Of a DNA stretch of 64,000 bases, positions 51,375-62,785 are shown one piece after another; the stretch's first letter is position 1; the number at the start of each line of letters is the position of its first letter. The notes beneath the pieces are model-generated. The model made no database searches, was not told the DNA's origin, and was given only the letters and a program-made list of their open reading frames with translations. Both the position numbers and the translations under genes were made by a program. The DNA comes from Amaranthus tricolor (lineage: Eukaryota > Streptophyta > Magnoliopsida > Caryophyllales > Amaranthaceae), in NCBI RefSeq assembly GCF_026212465.1, contig NC_080057.1:14522531-14586530 (forward strand). Direction: 5' to 3'.

Positions 51375-51379
51375 GATAT

Positions 51380-52447
51380 GTTCAATACTGATGTTCTTTC
51401 CTAACATAACGGTCAATTAGTTCAGAATATCAGCTTTTGTGTTTGTGTCCGTTAACTGATCCTTAAGAAGATTAATTAACATCAAGATTACAGTGTATAA
51501 TTGTATATTTATCGCATTTTAATTAGCAGTCATTATCTTGGTTTACTTTTTTTTAGATAATTGTTGCTATTCACAAATTACTGCATTGTTAGACGAATTT
51601 ATTTCGAGGCTATCATCGATTATTGGTTTTTTCTAGTAATAGAGCTCAATGAATGTTGTGATAGAACCTTTTCATCTAGAATCTAATATATTTTACTTAC
51701 ATGTGCGAAATCTTATTTGACACATGTATGCAGCAATGATCTGGCAAAATTAAGGAACTTCATACTATTTGACAAGTAACAATGTCCATCTGACTTATGA
51801 TGACAAGATGAGCTGTGTAATTGTAAATCTTGATATTGAGAAGTGCAGCCACTCTTTAGATAGTTAAAAGCATTTTAGTCTGCTTATCTATGCAGTCTAT
51901 ACGTGTCGAACCTGGTAATGTGTATTTCATATTGTCCAAAGCTTAGATAATTTCAACAGAGACACTGTTTGCTATATGAATATGCACGTGGTATCTACGC
52001 AAAAAAGAGTTATCGAGCTGTTAATGAAAATTTTTGTTTAGTGCATAAATTTTCATGCTAAAAACTTCACTTATCTGCTTAGACATGCCATAGTTAAGAA
52101 GTACATAAGTAAAGCTCTGGAAAATAAATTCATTAATCTCGTAAAACCATCAAGACCCTTTTAGTTCTGTATCTGAAGATGTAATAATCACTTGGGTTGA
52201 ATAAATGTATGTTTTGTGGATTAAAATTTTATCATTAGGTTTAATTTTAGGTTTAAAATTAATACTTCATTCTATTTCATTTCATCTTACTTTGATTTAA
52301 GTTTCTACATTTTTTGTTTTTATGCTAAACCTAACTTGCATTTAGTGGACTATTTCTAATGGCAAATGAATTGTAATTGCCAAAGTAACAGTGTCCTATA
52401 AAGTTGAATTGACCTCATTTTCAAGGATGAGTGTTATTGGTTAATAG
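51380..52447. other. Region without recognisable gene
   Basis: AT-rich sequence that would be continuous with 37.1-39.5 kb before the LTR insertions. No coding frame, RNA gene or repeat is recognised. Confidence 0.5.
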
Positions 52448-52479
52448 TAGGGATGCAAACGGGGCGGGGCGGGGATCGG

Positions 52480-52670
52480 AATTCCCATCCCCATCCCCAT
52501 CTGTTAATGCAATACCCATCCCCGTCCCCATCCCCGCGGCGGGTATAATTTTTTTCCCCGTCCCCTCCCCGATAGGTTTATACCTAAAACCATCCCCGCC
52601 CCACCACCCATCAGGGTATCCATCCCCGTCTAATACCCATTTTACCCGCCCCACCACCCGTCAAATCCCC
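52480..52670. repeat. hAT subterminal CCCCATCC-type repeats
   Basis: Repeated (t)accCATCCCCgtcc words in a strongly GC-rich block beside the hAT terminus, as in subterminal transposase-binding regions. Confidence 0.8.
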
Positions 52671-52729
52671 GCTTAATACCCATTTGTGCCACATATTTAT
52701 ATTCAATCATTTGGGCCTCAAAACCCATA

Positions 52730-52866
52730 ATACATATCCAAACTCCAAAGTCTCAAACAAAAACACATCCAAAGTCTCAAACAATTACATATCCAAAGTC
52801 TCAATTCAAACAAACACATATCCACAGTCTCAAACAAACACATAGCCAAAGTCTCAAGCAAATATA
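52730..52866. repeat. Short tandem repeat, period about 22-28 bp
   Basis: Five to six variants of the word catatccaaagtctcaaaca, in the 3' untranslated part of the truncated hAT element. Confidence 0.8.
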
Positions 52867-53100
52867 CATGTCTAAAACAAAAGTATTTCAAGTTTCAACA
52901 TCAACTCAAAATCATCTAAAGTAAATCAATCCAGAACAATCTCATCACTATCAAATTCCATTTCGCATTCTTCTTCCAACTCTCCAACAATTTTAGCAAA
53001 ATCCTTGTCCATGAATTCTCCACAATCTGCAAATACAAATGTTTTTATAACCAAAATTTATCAATGCATAAAAATTACACAATATTGATAGGATTAATGC

Positions 53101-54862
53101 TTACTTTTGAGGGCAGCCCAAATCCAATTTTGAGAACACATTTAAAGCTTCAACGGCTTGAGGTAGTAGTCGACTACGGTAAGGATCAAGAACTCTACCA
53201 CTTGTGCTAAAAACGTTGATTCGGATGGAACCGTAGAAATAGGAATACTCAAAATATCCCGTGCTAGTTGTTGAAGAACGGGGTATGTACTTCCATTTGT
53301 TTCCCACCAATTTAGAATATCAAAATTATCTTCAAGTGGTATGTTAGCATTTTCCAAATACTTGTCGAAATCAGATTTTCCATAAGTTTGATTTTTTTCT
53401 CGCTCTAGAAATTGTGCAAACTCTTCCATATCAACATCATCACAAGAACTCCCACCATTTGCTAAATTGGAAGGTAGTTGCCTCTTACTTTGAGTATTCT
53501 CACTCCTAGACTCATATTCATCAACTAATCTCCTTAATAGATTGCTAATTCTACTAACCTCTCTATCATACTCATATTTATCATATATCTTTGCAAAATA
53601 AAATCGTATAAGAGCCATTTTATACCTACGATCAAGTATAGTTGCAACTCCCATCAAACCATTCATACTATCCCAATATTTCTTATATTTCTCTAACATT
53701 ACTTCCGCCATTTTAACAACATAATCATATGGAGATGAAAGCCAAGTAGATAGAGCAATTATAAGTTTGCAAATTTTAGAAAAGTAAATATTAGCCGTAG
53801 GAGTTTTTGAGGCAGAGAAATCAAGGGTAAGTTTAGCAAACACTTCCAATAACTCACATATTTTCCCAACTTTTTCCCATCCTCAGGAGTTGGTGGATTT
53901 TTGTATAGTTTATCTCAACCACTTAAAACAGCAAACACTTCCTTATAATTAATAGCAACACAAAGCATTTCATATGTTGAATTCCAACGAGTTTTACAAT
54001 CAAGGGTTAATTTCCTTTTGTAAGCGGAGGCTAACTGATTAGCTACACCTTCAAACTTTTGCACTCTCTTATCAGAGCCAGTCCAGAACACAACACTTTC
54101 CCTTATTCGATTAACTCCATCATACACTACAACATTTAACTCATCTTGAACAATTAGATTAAGTATATGAGCACAACAACGCATATGTAAGAACTCACCA
54201 TCCAAAAGTAGAGAACCATGTGGGAAAGAGTCCTTCATGATGTCCATCATAGCATCATTAGTCGTACAATTATCTACTATGATAGGTGCCAATCTCAAAT
54301 CCAAGTTCCATGATTGAATGCATTGTTTTAATGCATCGGCAAGAACCTCGGCATTATGTGGGGCAGGGACATAAAGAAAGCTAGTCAAAAAAAATAATTG
54401 CATCATAAGTAAATAGGTAAGTGAAGTATGTTAGCACAACTACAATTAGTAGTTGTTAGTAATACCTTATGATTCGACTTTGCAATTTCCACGCATTATC
54501 AATGAAATGTGAAGTGACTGCCATATAGCCTTTCCTTTGATTACTTGCAGTCCACATGTCCGTAGTTAATGAAATTTGACTTTTGACTTTCCTCAACAAA
54601 GCTAGAATATTGTCCTTCTCATACTCATATCTCTTCATTATATCCTTCCTAGTGGTGGTACGACACGGTACTTTAAAACCAGGTTGTAAAGTCTTAGAGT
54701 ACTTCCTGAAGCCATAGTGCTCAACCATGCTAATGGGGTACTCATGCAATATAATCATCTCGGCCAAGTCCTTTCTTCCATCTTCTTGACGGAATTCATA
54801 AAGAGCCAAAGTCAAAGAATCACTACTATCATTCACATTTATGGGGCACGACACTTCATAAT
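53101..54862 (-). pseudogene. hAT transposase (RICESLEEPER-like), 5' truncated
   Basis: Minus-strand domains in order: EYPISMVEHYGFRKY; SLTTDMWTASNQRKGYM (catalytic Asp); an 85-bp intron (54381-54465); VDNCTTNDAMMDIM (second Asp, intact); MRCCAHILNLIVQ; KTRWNSTYEML; and the dimerisation region FDILNWWETNGSTYPVL.. ARDILSIPISTVPSEST. A stop after AVLSG (about 53915) and a frameshift near 53225, just after PSESTF, break it. The end GRVLDPYRSRLLP lies in another frame. The N-terminal zinc finger is missing. It is inactive. Confidence 0.88.
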
Positions 54863-54880
54863 CTGTATTAAAACTAATTT

Positions 54881-55107
54881 ATATTAACGCGTTTATTGAT
54901 TTACGTCAATGCTTTTTACGTTAAATTTAATTCATGTTTACATCAATGCTTTTATTAATTTACATTGTTACTATACATAAAGAATTTAATCTACATTTTT
55001 TATAGTAATCACTATACACAATAGTATAACTATGGACTATCTACAAATTGAATCTCGTGTACAATTTTAATAATACAACTGAATAATGATTTGTACATCA
55101 CGTTAAA
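54881..55107 (-). other. 3' flank of MULE copy 3
   Basis: Shares words with the spacer downstream of the OTU modules in copies 1 and 2 (aatgcttttta, catcaatgctttt, acaatagtataactatggactatc), in inverse orientation. It marks how far this MULE copy extends. Confidence 0.5.
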
Positions 55108-55795
55108 CTATGAACTATCTAAATTTACAGCATCGTCAGCGGTGTTATTACGTTGTGGTGGTCGTGGCCCGCATAGATTATTCCAGAGCATAGTCCTACA
55201 AGTGAAATGTGTTTCTATATGTCTGGAAAAATTATCAACTGCTTCTCTCCAACGTTGTTGGACGGGCGGCAGTGGGGATGAATCGTCGTTCATTAATAGT
55301 TGAACAAAATAATTTCCATTCACCCAACATATATGTATAACTTTATTTACATTATGCACGCCCGGTGCTTTCTTTAACGGAAGAAGTGAACAGTTGTACA
55401 TCGGGTTACCGTCAGCAGAACCATAATAAGCAATGCCAATGTTAAGAAACGTTGCTGCAGAGTACACTGCCATCGGTGCTTCCATCCAGTGAATATAAGG
55501 AGGAGGTCTATTGTCGTGTGAACTTATTCTGAATATAGCATCGTCTAACAACTCTTGGGATAAATACAAACTTAGGTATTGGTCTCTGTTCATTTGCATT
55601 TCCATACACATAGCACGTCTTAAAAAGGCCATGCCTCCTCGCCTCCCAACTCTATGGCGGCAATAGCTCTAAATCCACAGTTACTATCACCTAACACATT
55701 AATCCAGTCAAACAAGTAAAGAGGAAGAATGAATGGGATGTGATTAGGCCATGAAACCTGTGAAAAATCACGACTTCCTGGATCATCTACAATTA
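55108..55795 (-). pseudogene. OTU-like protease module of MULE copy 3
   Basis: Minus strand, starting after TTGTAG near 55795. Blocks are FDWINVLGDSNCGFRAIAAI (catalytic Asp and Cys box, intact and in frame), EEAWP, a one-base loss at about 55625, then RRAMCMEMQMNRDQYLSLYL, PPPYIHWMEAPMAVYSAATF, HICWVNGNYFVQLLMNDDSS and a tail ending AVNLDSS. The site that reads NH in copies 1 and 2 is NY here, so the likely catalytic His is Tyr. This is the best-preserved of the three modules; it shows that the other two lost bases around the DGNC box. Confidence 0.8.
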
Positions 55796-58039
55796 TTGAA
55801 AATAAGGTTGATAAGATTAAGCTGTAACAAAGTAATGTAAATAACGGAAAGGAATGTCATGTACCAAATAAGTTGAAAGTAAACTTTATTTCAACTGAAG
55901 ATTGCGTTTTTCGACCACTAGATTTCCCACTAGATCTCCCGCGGGATGAAGATCTAGACCCTCGACCACGAGAAGATGATCTGCTATATTCAAATGCATT
56001 TTTATTTCTTCTCATGGTTTTGCTTGTGCTTGGTCTCCCCTTTCTAGGTGGACTTGCGTAAGGCTCAGGTATTTAGGTTCCATCAGGGTGTAGTTCATAC
56101 TCAAGTACGTGAGACATTCGGCGTACAACGACATGATCAGATTTTAAAACTTCATCGACCAGAGATTGAAAGTACTCTTTGTCATCGGCATTCGCATATC
56201 GTACTCCTTCGTTGGTTTCATCTCCTACCTTGTGTACCTCAAAGTACTCCAAAATTGATGAATGCCATCCACATACAAAGCACCGTGTAAACCGATAGAC
56301 ATGTATAAATAACAAGCACACGACAATCCATGGGTGTGTTGAAGTACACAACCGCATTCGTTAAATACAAAATCACCAAATTCTAACATACGGTTATGCT
56401 CAAGCTGCAGCTGCTCCAAGGCGTATATAGATACGTGACGATATAAAGGTCTAAAGAAATGTTGTCGCATCGACCTTGCTACAGAATTCATGGATTCCTG
56501 TAGCGCTTGTCGGATCCTTGCTTACTGATTTGTAATCTGTGCCTGCACCTTTTTGAACAGGGTATCAAATGAGCTATTACCGCTATCAAGGTAATATTTG
56601 AAAGACGAGTGTGGGCTTTCAACTCTGCTGGTAGTCTGGTTACCCATGTGTAAACATTCATTCGTCCACGCACGCACAAATTTCTCTCTAAGTGGAATCC
56701 ATGTTCCAGCCAGATACCGAACGACCTTTTTGTTCCTAACTGACCACGTATTCACGATCGCTTGCCATCTCTCTTCAAATTCGTCGATTGTAGAACTTTC
56801 AACCAAGGGGTTCCATCTACTTTTCCTGAATACCAGCGTTTGGTTATTTTTTTTCCCGCCACACAACTTGTCTACCATATTCTCAACGTCGCTTGAAATA
56901 TGCCAAATGCATAACAAATGCCGCACATCTACATAAAACACAACCTTGAACGTAATTAAGACATATTCAATAGGTAGAACGACACGAATTAATCAACAAA
57001 ACCTTTTTACCTGGGAAGACATGACGAATAGGTGCAGATAAACCTTCATCTCGATCGGTTACAATGACGCTAGGAGTCTGAGCTGTGCCGAAAATATCTC
57101 TCAAACCCTGCAACAGCCACGAATACGACACAGCCGCCTCATCTCGCATCAAACAGAACGCAACCAAGAAGTTGTGATTGGTTGGTGTCATTCCGATAAT
57201 TTTACATAGTGGCCACTTTTGTTTGTTCGTTTTGTACGTTGTATCTATCAACACAACATACGGCCACGTACGTATCATTTGGATAGACGTAGGATTTGCA
57301 ACTAATAGTCTGCTCAATTCCCCTTCTCTATCCAAGTTTGTTCAGACCGCGTAATTAAGTTCTATGGCCTTATAAAGACAGTGTTGAATGGGGGTCCTAC
57401 CCTCCATCTCTTCTCTCCTTATTGATTGCCTAATATTATATATCTGATTCATACTAGTATAAAAACCTGGAAAATTTTCTCTAATAGAAGTCATAATAAA
57501 GGCCAGTTGCATTCTGGTTGCACTAAGCTGTCGTATGTGCTTCCGAATATCTACATTGATCCTATTTGCCCTTACATGACCATCTCTGTACACTAAGAAC
57601 GGGTGGTTATGTTTTCCTTTTTCACTAGGACACACTCTTACCGTCCAAAGTCTTTCTCTTGGTTTACGACTACTTGCTACAATCAAAAATTTACACCCAC
57701 AACTTCTACTTTTAGAACCAGGTCGGGCAGCATTATCTAAATTATGTAAATCACCCCTAATATTACCATAGCGGTGACTTCATAAATACACACTAACTTT
57801 AGAATGTCCTTCTTTTTGTTTATAAGAAGCACGTGTAAATTGAAAATCAATTGTTATAGCTATCGCATCGGCCCAACTATGTAATTCATCTAAGTAAGGA
57901 AATTCCCTATCCGTAACAAAACTACCGAAGTAATCTAAGTTGTCTCCGAAATTTTCAAACTCTTGCAAATTTGAAATAATAATAATAAAAATTAATTACA
58001 TTAATAATGAAATATAAATAATAATAATAACAAAAATTA

Positions 58040-58057
58040 ATAAAAACAATAATACTA

Positions 58058-58110
<53 letters not shown>

Positions 58111-58114
58111 TAAA

Positions 58115-58163
<49 letters not shown>

Positions 58164-58169
58164 GTAGTA

Positions 58170-58218
<49 letters not shown>

Positions 58219-58262
58219 TACAAATAATAAAATTAATAATAATAATAACAAAGAAAAAAATA
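58040..58262. repeat. (AAT)n microsatellite in intron 1 of MULE copy 3
   Basis: AAT array with AGTAGTAG and AATGATAAA interruptions, at the same place as the arrays in copies 1 and 2. Confidence 0.95.
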
Positions 58263-58279
58263 ATAATGTAAACTGGGCG

Positions 58280-58364
58280 ATTGGACCATGGTTCAGTACC
58301 CCATTTTTTGCGACTGAAACATGGTCCAGTCTCCCTATTTTGTGGGACTGAACCATGGTTCAGT
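58280..58364. repeat. Three tandem palindromes, period about 33 bp
   Basis: ACTGAACCATGGTTCAGT (58347-58364) is a perfect 18-bp palindrome. Variants lie at 58313-58330 (actgaaacatggtccagt) and about 58280-58297 (ttggaccatggttcagt). Their spacing is 33-34 bp. Intron 1 of MULE copy 1 has one related palindrome. Confidence 0.9.
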
Positions 58365-58487
58365 TCATTAGTTTTGTGCAACTTTTTTTTTTTTAAATTA
58401 CACCGAGTCAATTCCAAAAATTTACGTACCGGATCCGGTTAATAGTTTCTTTCGTTAACCATAGTTAGGGATGGCCACGGGGCGGGT

Positions 58488-58790
58488 TACCCGGAACCGA
58501 ACCGGTGCCGAACCGATTGGAATCGGATCCGGAACCAGAACCGTTCGCGACAGATTCCGAACCGGCCCGAACCGCGAAACTTTGAAACCGCCGGAAAAAA
58601 AGTTGTCGGAACCGTGAAACCGCCGGAAAAAAACTGCATGAACCGGACCTAAGAACCACGGGTTGGAACCGGAACCAGAACCGGGACTTGTCCGGGTGAA
58701 CCGGTCCAACGGTTCCATGGAACCGGAACCGGAACCGGTCCGGGTGAACCGGCCCAGCGGTTCCTTGGAACCGGAACCGGAAATATAGCC
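58488..58790. repeat. hAT left subterminal GGAACCGG repeats
   Basis: Dense ccggaaccg/cggttcc words with many overlapping inverted pairs. A related array is present at the right end (63090-63240). Confidence 0.9.
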
Positions 58791-59041
58791 GTTAACTAGC
58801 CGTTTCTAACCGTTGCAATTTTTTCTATAAATACCCATCACTTTCAATCATTTTCATTCACAACTCATCTCTTCTCCTACTCTCTCTACTTACTCTCTCT
58901 ACTTAATTACTTAAATACGTAATTATTCTCTTAATTACATAATTAGTCTTTTAATTATTTCTTAATTTAGTTAATTACATAATTAGTCTATTAATTATTT
59001 ATTTATTTATTTTTTAATTCTATTATTATTTCAATATTATC

Positions 59042-60014
59042 ATGTCTTCTTTTTTAAAAAAGTCTCTAAAAAAGTTACTAAAGTGGCAAAATCATTGGGA
59101 GGTTCTAGCTCCAAAAGAAAGGCCACTTCAACTCCGTCGGTATCAACAACACCTTCAATTAGTAATTATAATTATGAACCAAATTATCCAGAAGGATACG
59201 ACCAAGAATTACACAATTATGCAGAAGAAGTGAAAAGAGAAATACAAATTGATGAAGAAGAAGAACAAGAAGAGGAACCAACGACCCCTATTGGGATACA
59301 TAATTCTCGACAGTCATCAACAAGATCATATGAATAACAACTACAACAACAACAACAAAGACAAGCTCGTGGTAAACGAGTCAATTTCCAAACTATCGGT
59401 TAGTTTTATAATTTTATTCTTGAAATTGATTAAATTTTAAATTATTATTTATTATTATATTGTGGTATATACTTGAGTATATCTTTATATTTAAATTTAG
59501 ATGAAGATGAACCAGTAAGACAACCTTTTCCGGCAATGCCACCTCCTAGTGGTAGAGCTGTTTCACATGTGTGGTCGTATTTTACAAAAGAACCAACCGA
59601 CAATTCAGATGTTTTCCTATGCACTTGTCAAATTTGTGAAAGTCAAGGAGTAAAGCCCTTAGTTTCATACAATTTCGCCAAAGGTAAATACTTTTTCAGT
59701 TTTTTATACATACATTATATATTCATATTTTATAAAAATTTATTTATTGTGTTTTGTGAATACTTGTTAGGTGGTGGTACGGGATCTTTTAACAAACATT
59801 TGGCAAAGAAGCATGGAATCACAAAAGAAACTCATTCAGCAAGCGGCAGCGGGACCACAAGTGGAAGCCGACAGTGGGACATTCCCAACACAGGTATGCC
59901 TTTTAAATATAATCGTAATGATATGATTCATGAATTTTCTAAGTATGTAATTTGTGATGAATTACCTTTTATCCATGGTGAAAGTAGGGCACACGAGCGT
60001 TTAACTAGAAAAAT
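59042..60014 (+). pseudogene. hAT transposase N-terminus with BED zinc finger
   Basis: The start ATG is probably 59042 (MSSFLKKS), with a frame change in the following A-rich run to reach AKSLGGSSSKRKATST. The first exon continues through an acidic stretch to SYE, a TAA and a Gln run, ending near 59397. Two introns follow (about 59398-59500 and about 59683-59770). The BED finger reads SHVWSYFTKE.. CTCQIC.. FNKHLAKKHG, a C-x2-C..H-x4-H pattern for DNA binding. The next block is FIHGESRAHERLTRKI. The TAA after SYE and the frame change inactivate it. Confidence 0.8.
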
Positions 60015-61640
60015 TTGCAACCACAATATAGAGCAATTCCTAGGAGCACTCTTAAAAGACGCACAATTAAATTATATGAATCAATGCGCTATGAATTAGT
60101 TGAAATGTTTAAATCTTTTAATGGTAGGGTTAGCATAACAACTGATATTTGGTCTGTTCCCCCACATTTAGAATCTTATATGTGTGTAACAGTACATTGG
60201 ATAGATCAAAATTGAATTATTCAAAAAAGAATAATAGCTTTTTAGACAATGCTAGAAAGACATACGGGTGAAAACATAAAATAAAGATTAGTAGAGATAT
60301 GTAGAGAATGGAACTTATTAGATAAGATATTTTGTTGTTCTACCAATAATGCAACCGCTAACATTAAATGTATGGAACTTTTGTATAACGAGCCTGCTTT
60401 TAGTTTTATCCTTGGGGGTAACTTATTACACATACGTTGTTGTGCTCATATAGTTAACTTATCTTGCCAAGCAGGTATAAAACAATTAAGCGATTTATTA
60501 GATCTAATTAGAGACATAGTGAAGTGGCTTAGAATTGGAATGATCACTAGAAAAACATTGCAACCACAATATAGAGCAATCCCTAGGAGCACTCTTAAAC
60601 AACGCACAATTAAATTATATGAAACCATGCGCTATGAGTTAGTAGAATTGTTTAAATCTTTTAATGGTAGGGTTAGCACAACAACTGATATTTGGTCTGC
60701 TCCCCCACATTTAGAATCTTATATATGCGTAACAGCACAATGGATAGATCAAAATTGGATTATTCAAAAAAGAATAGTTGCTTTTGAGGCAATGCTCGAA
60801 AGACATACGGGTGAAAACATAAAATACAGATTACTAGAGATATGTAGAGAATGGAACTTATTAGATAAGATATTTTGTTGTTCTACCAATAATGCTACCG
60901 CTAACATTAAATGTATGGAACTTTTGTATAACGAGCCTGCTTTTAGTTTTATCCTTGGGGGTAACTTATTACGCATACGTTGTTGTGCTCATATAGTTAA
61001 CTTATCTTGCCAAGCAGGTATAAAACAATTAAGCGATTTATTAGATCTAATTAGAGACATAGTGAAGTGGCTTAGAATTGGAAAGATCACTAGAAAAACT
61101 TTGCAACCACAGTATAGAGCAATCCCTAGGAGCACTCTTAAACAACGCACAATTAAATTATATGAAACAATGCGCTATGAATTAGTAGAATTGTTCAAAT
61201 CTTTTAATGGTAGGGTTAGCATAACAACTGATATTTGGTCTGCTCCCCCACATTTAGAATCTTATATGTGCGTAACAGCACAATGGATAGATCGAAATTG
61301 GATTATTCAAAAAAGAATAATTGCTTTTGAGGCAATGCTCGAAAGACATACGGGTGAAAACATAAAATAGAGATTACGATATGTAGAGAATGGAACTTAT
61401 TAGATAAGATATTTTGTTGTTCTACCGATTACGCAACCGCTAACATTAAATGTATGGAGCTTTTGTATAATGAACCTGCATTTAGTTTTATCCTTGGGGG
61501 TAGATTATTACACATACATTGTTGTGCTCATATAGTAAACTTATCTTGCCAAGCAGGTATAAAACAATTAAGTGATTTATTAGATCTAATTAGAGACATA
61601 GTGAAGTGTCTTAGAATTGGACGGATAAAGAGACGATATA
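60015..61640 (+). pseudogene. hAT transposase core, triplicated in tandem
   Basis: Three consecutive copies of one 181-codon block: 60015-60557, 60558-61100 and 61101-61640 (543, 543 and about 540 bp). Each has PQYRAIPRSTLK, TTDIWSxPPHLESY (catalytic Asp), WIDxNWIIQKRI, REWNLLDKIFCCST, MELLYNEPAFSFILGG, CCAHIVNLSCQAGIKQL and LDLIRDIVK. Copy 2 is open throughout and the frame runs from 60372 to 61370 across parts of all three. Copy 1 has stops at WIDQN, IIAF and GENIK. Copy 3 has a stop after GENIK and a 4-base loss after it. In copies 1 and 2 the usual D-N pair of the second catalytic box is N-N; in copy 3 it is D-Y. Confidence 0.93.
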
Positions 61641-62785
61641 AGCAATTATGTGACCATTATCAACTAAAAAAGTGTATTGGTCATTAGATACTCCTACACG
61701 TTGGGGCTCAACCAACGATTTATTAAGAAAAGCGATTGCTTATCGTCCAGTTATAACACAACTTTATAGTGAGTGTACAGATAGCTATATAATTGATGAC
61801 ACATGGGAACTCTCTATAGGTGTACATAAAATATTAGAAGCGTATGACCACGCAACTAAGATTTTTTCATATGTTTAAGAACCAAACGTCCACTTAGTAA
61901 TAAGTGAGTTTATTACTAACTTTTTATCATCTTCTTAAACATACGCATGATGATACTAACCCATATTTAACGCCGATTCTTGCAAATATGATGGATAAGT
62001 GGAAGACATATTTTACCGATTTTCTTTTTATTTATGGAATTGCAACCATTTTAGACCCATGTTTTAAGATAAAAGTCCTTACTAAAGTAATTGGATTTTA
62101 CTACCAATCATTAGATCGCCCGCCTAGTGATGTACATAATTATGTTGGAACTTGTAAAAAACTTTTAGCAGAATTTTATGATTACTATGGTAGTGTATAT
62201 AACCCAAAACGCGATACGTCTAGGCGTGCTAGCGTCTCGGCACGTCCCTCTTACTATAATTTCGTAATAGCTAATATAATGAGCCAAGATAATATTTTTG
62301 TAGGATCATCTTCTTCTTCACCCTCCATTGCATATTTAGAATTAGATAATTATCTTAAACACCACTTTGAAATTGACCAAGGCAGCTATAATATTTTAGA
62401 GTGGTGGAAAGAAAAATCTATAAAATTTCTTATATTATCGAGAATTGCAAAGGATATCCTTGCAATTCCTGCTTCTACGATTGCGTCGGAGTCTGCTTTT
62501 AGTGCAGGTAGAAGAGTTTTAGACGAAAAGAGATCTCGTCTTGCTCCACATTGTATTCAAATATGTGTTTGCAAGAAAGATTGGGATAAAGCGGAGATTC
62601 AAACACATGGACTAAGGAATGATGATGATCAAGGCGATGATGATGATCCATGGATGATGATGGATAAATCTGCATCATCGTCAGGAGGAGAGTCAGCAGA
62701 AGCATCTAACCAACCAGATGAAGATGACGAATACGAACAGGATCAATCGGACAATGATAAATCAACATTCAACAACTACAAATAA
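61641..62785 (+). pseudogene. hAT transposase C-terminus with dimerisation domain
   Basis: A block with TPTRWGSTNDLLRKAIAY (usually TRWNST) and a segment ending ATKIFSYV, then a stop at 61876. It is followed in another frame by a 293-codon block from 61904: NPYLTPILANMMDKWKTYF, IATILDPCFKI, LDNYLKHHFEIDQGSYNILEWW and IAKDILAIPASTIASESAFS, then GRRVLDEKRSRLAPHCIQ. This is the hAT dimerisation domain in full. An acidic tail rich in Asp and Glu ends at 62785. Inactive because of upstream breaks, though the C-terminal block itself is intact. Confidence 0.9.

Larger units (their letters stand above)
52448..54880 (-). mobile_element. hAT element, truncated at its 5' end
   Basis: The left end is TAGGGATGCAAACGG at 52448, an Ac-like hAT terminus. 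It is followed by GC-rich subterminal CCCCATCCCC repeats (52480-52670), then a minus-strand hAT transposase. The other terminus and the BED-finger exon are missing. At about 54880 the sequence changes to the flank of MULE copy 3. Confidence 0.8.
55796..58462 (-). pseudogene. FAR1/MULE-type transposase, copy 3
   Basis: Minus strand. Exon 1 near 58462-58430 (MVNERNY then a stop) matches the exon at 12077 in copy 1. Intron 1 holds palindromes and AAT repeats (57.97-58.4 kb). Exon 2 runs to 57011, with ASYKQKEGHSK, the FAR1-type zinc cluster, LIDTTYKTNKQ (Asp) and VIVTDRDEGL (Asp). Intron 2 is 56939-57010 with intact AG. Exon 3 has DVRHLLCIWHISSDVENM, YLAGTWIPLREKFVRAW, TTSRVESPHSSF and the SWIM-like CGC..CAC. 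Breaks: several stops (for example TNQ-stop near 56525 and after RYTR near 56225). It lacks the frameshifts near 13004 and 14175 seen in copies 1 and 2. No PMD partner is present. Confidence 0.85.

Noticed and set aside
52421..52676. Gly-rich and Pro-rich open frames on opposite strands
   Set aside because: They read the GC-rich subterminal repeats of the truncated hAT element.
57996..58417. Poly-Leu, poly-Ile and poly-Tyr open frames
   Set aside because: Repeat-array artefacts in MULE copy 3 intron 1.
58455..58718. Open frames rich in Gly, Ser and Arg
   Set aside because: They read the GGAACCGG subterminal repeats of the Ac-like hAT element.
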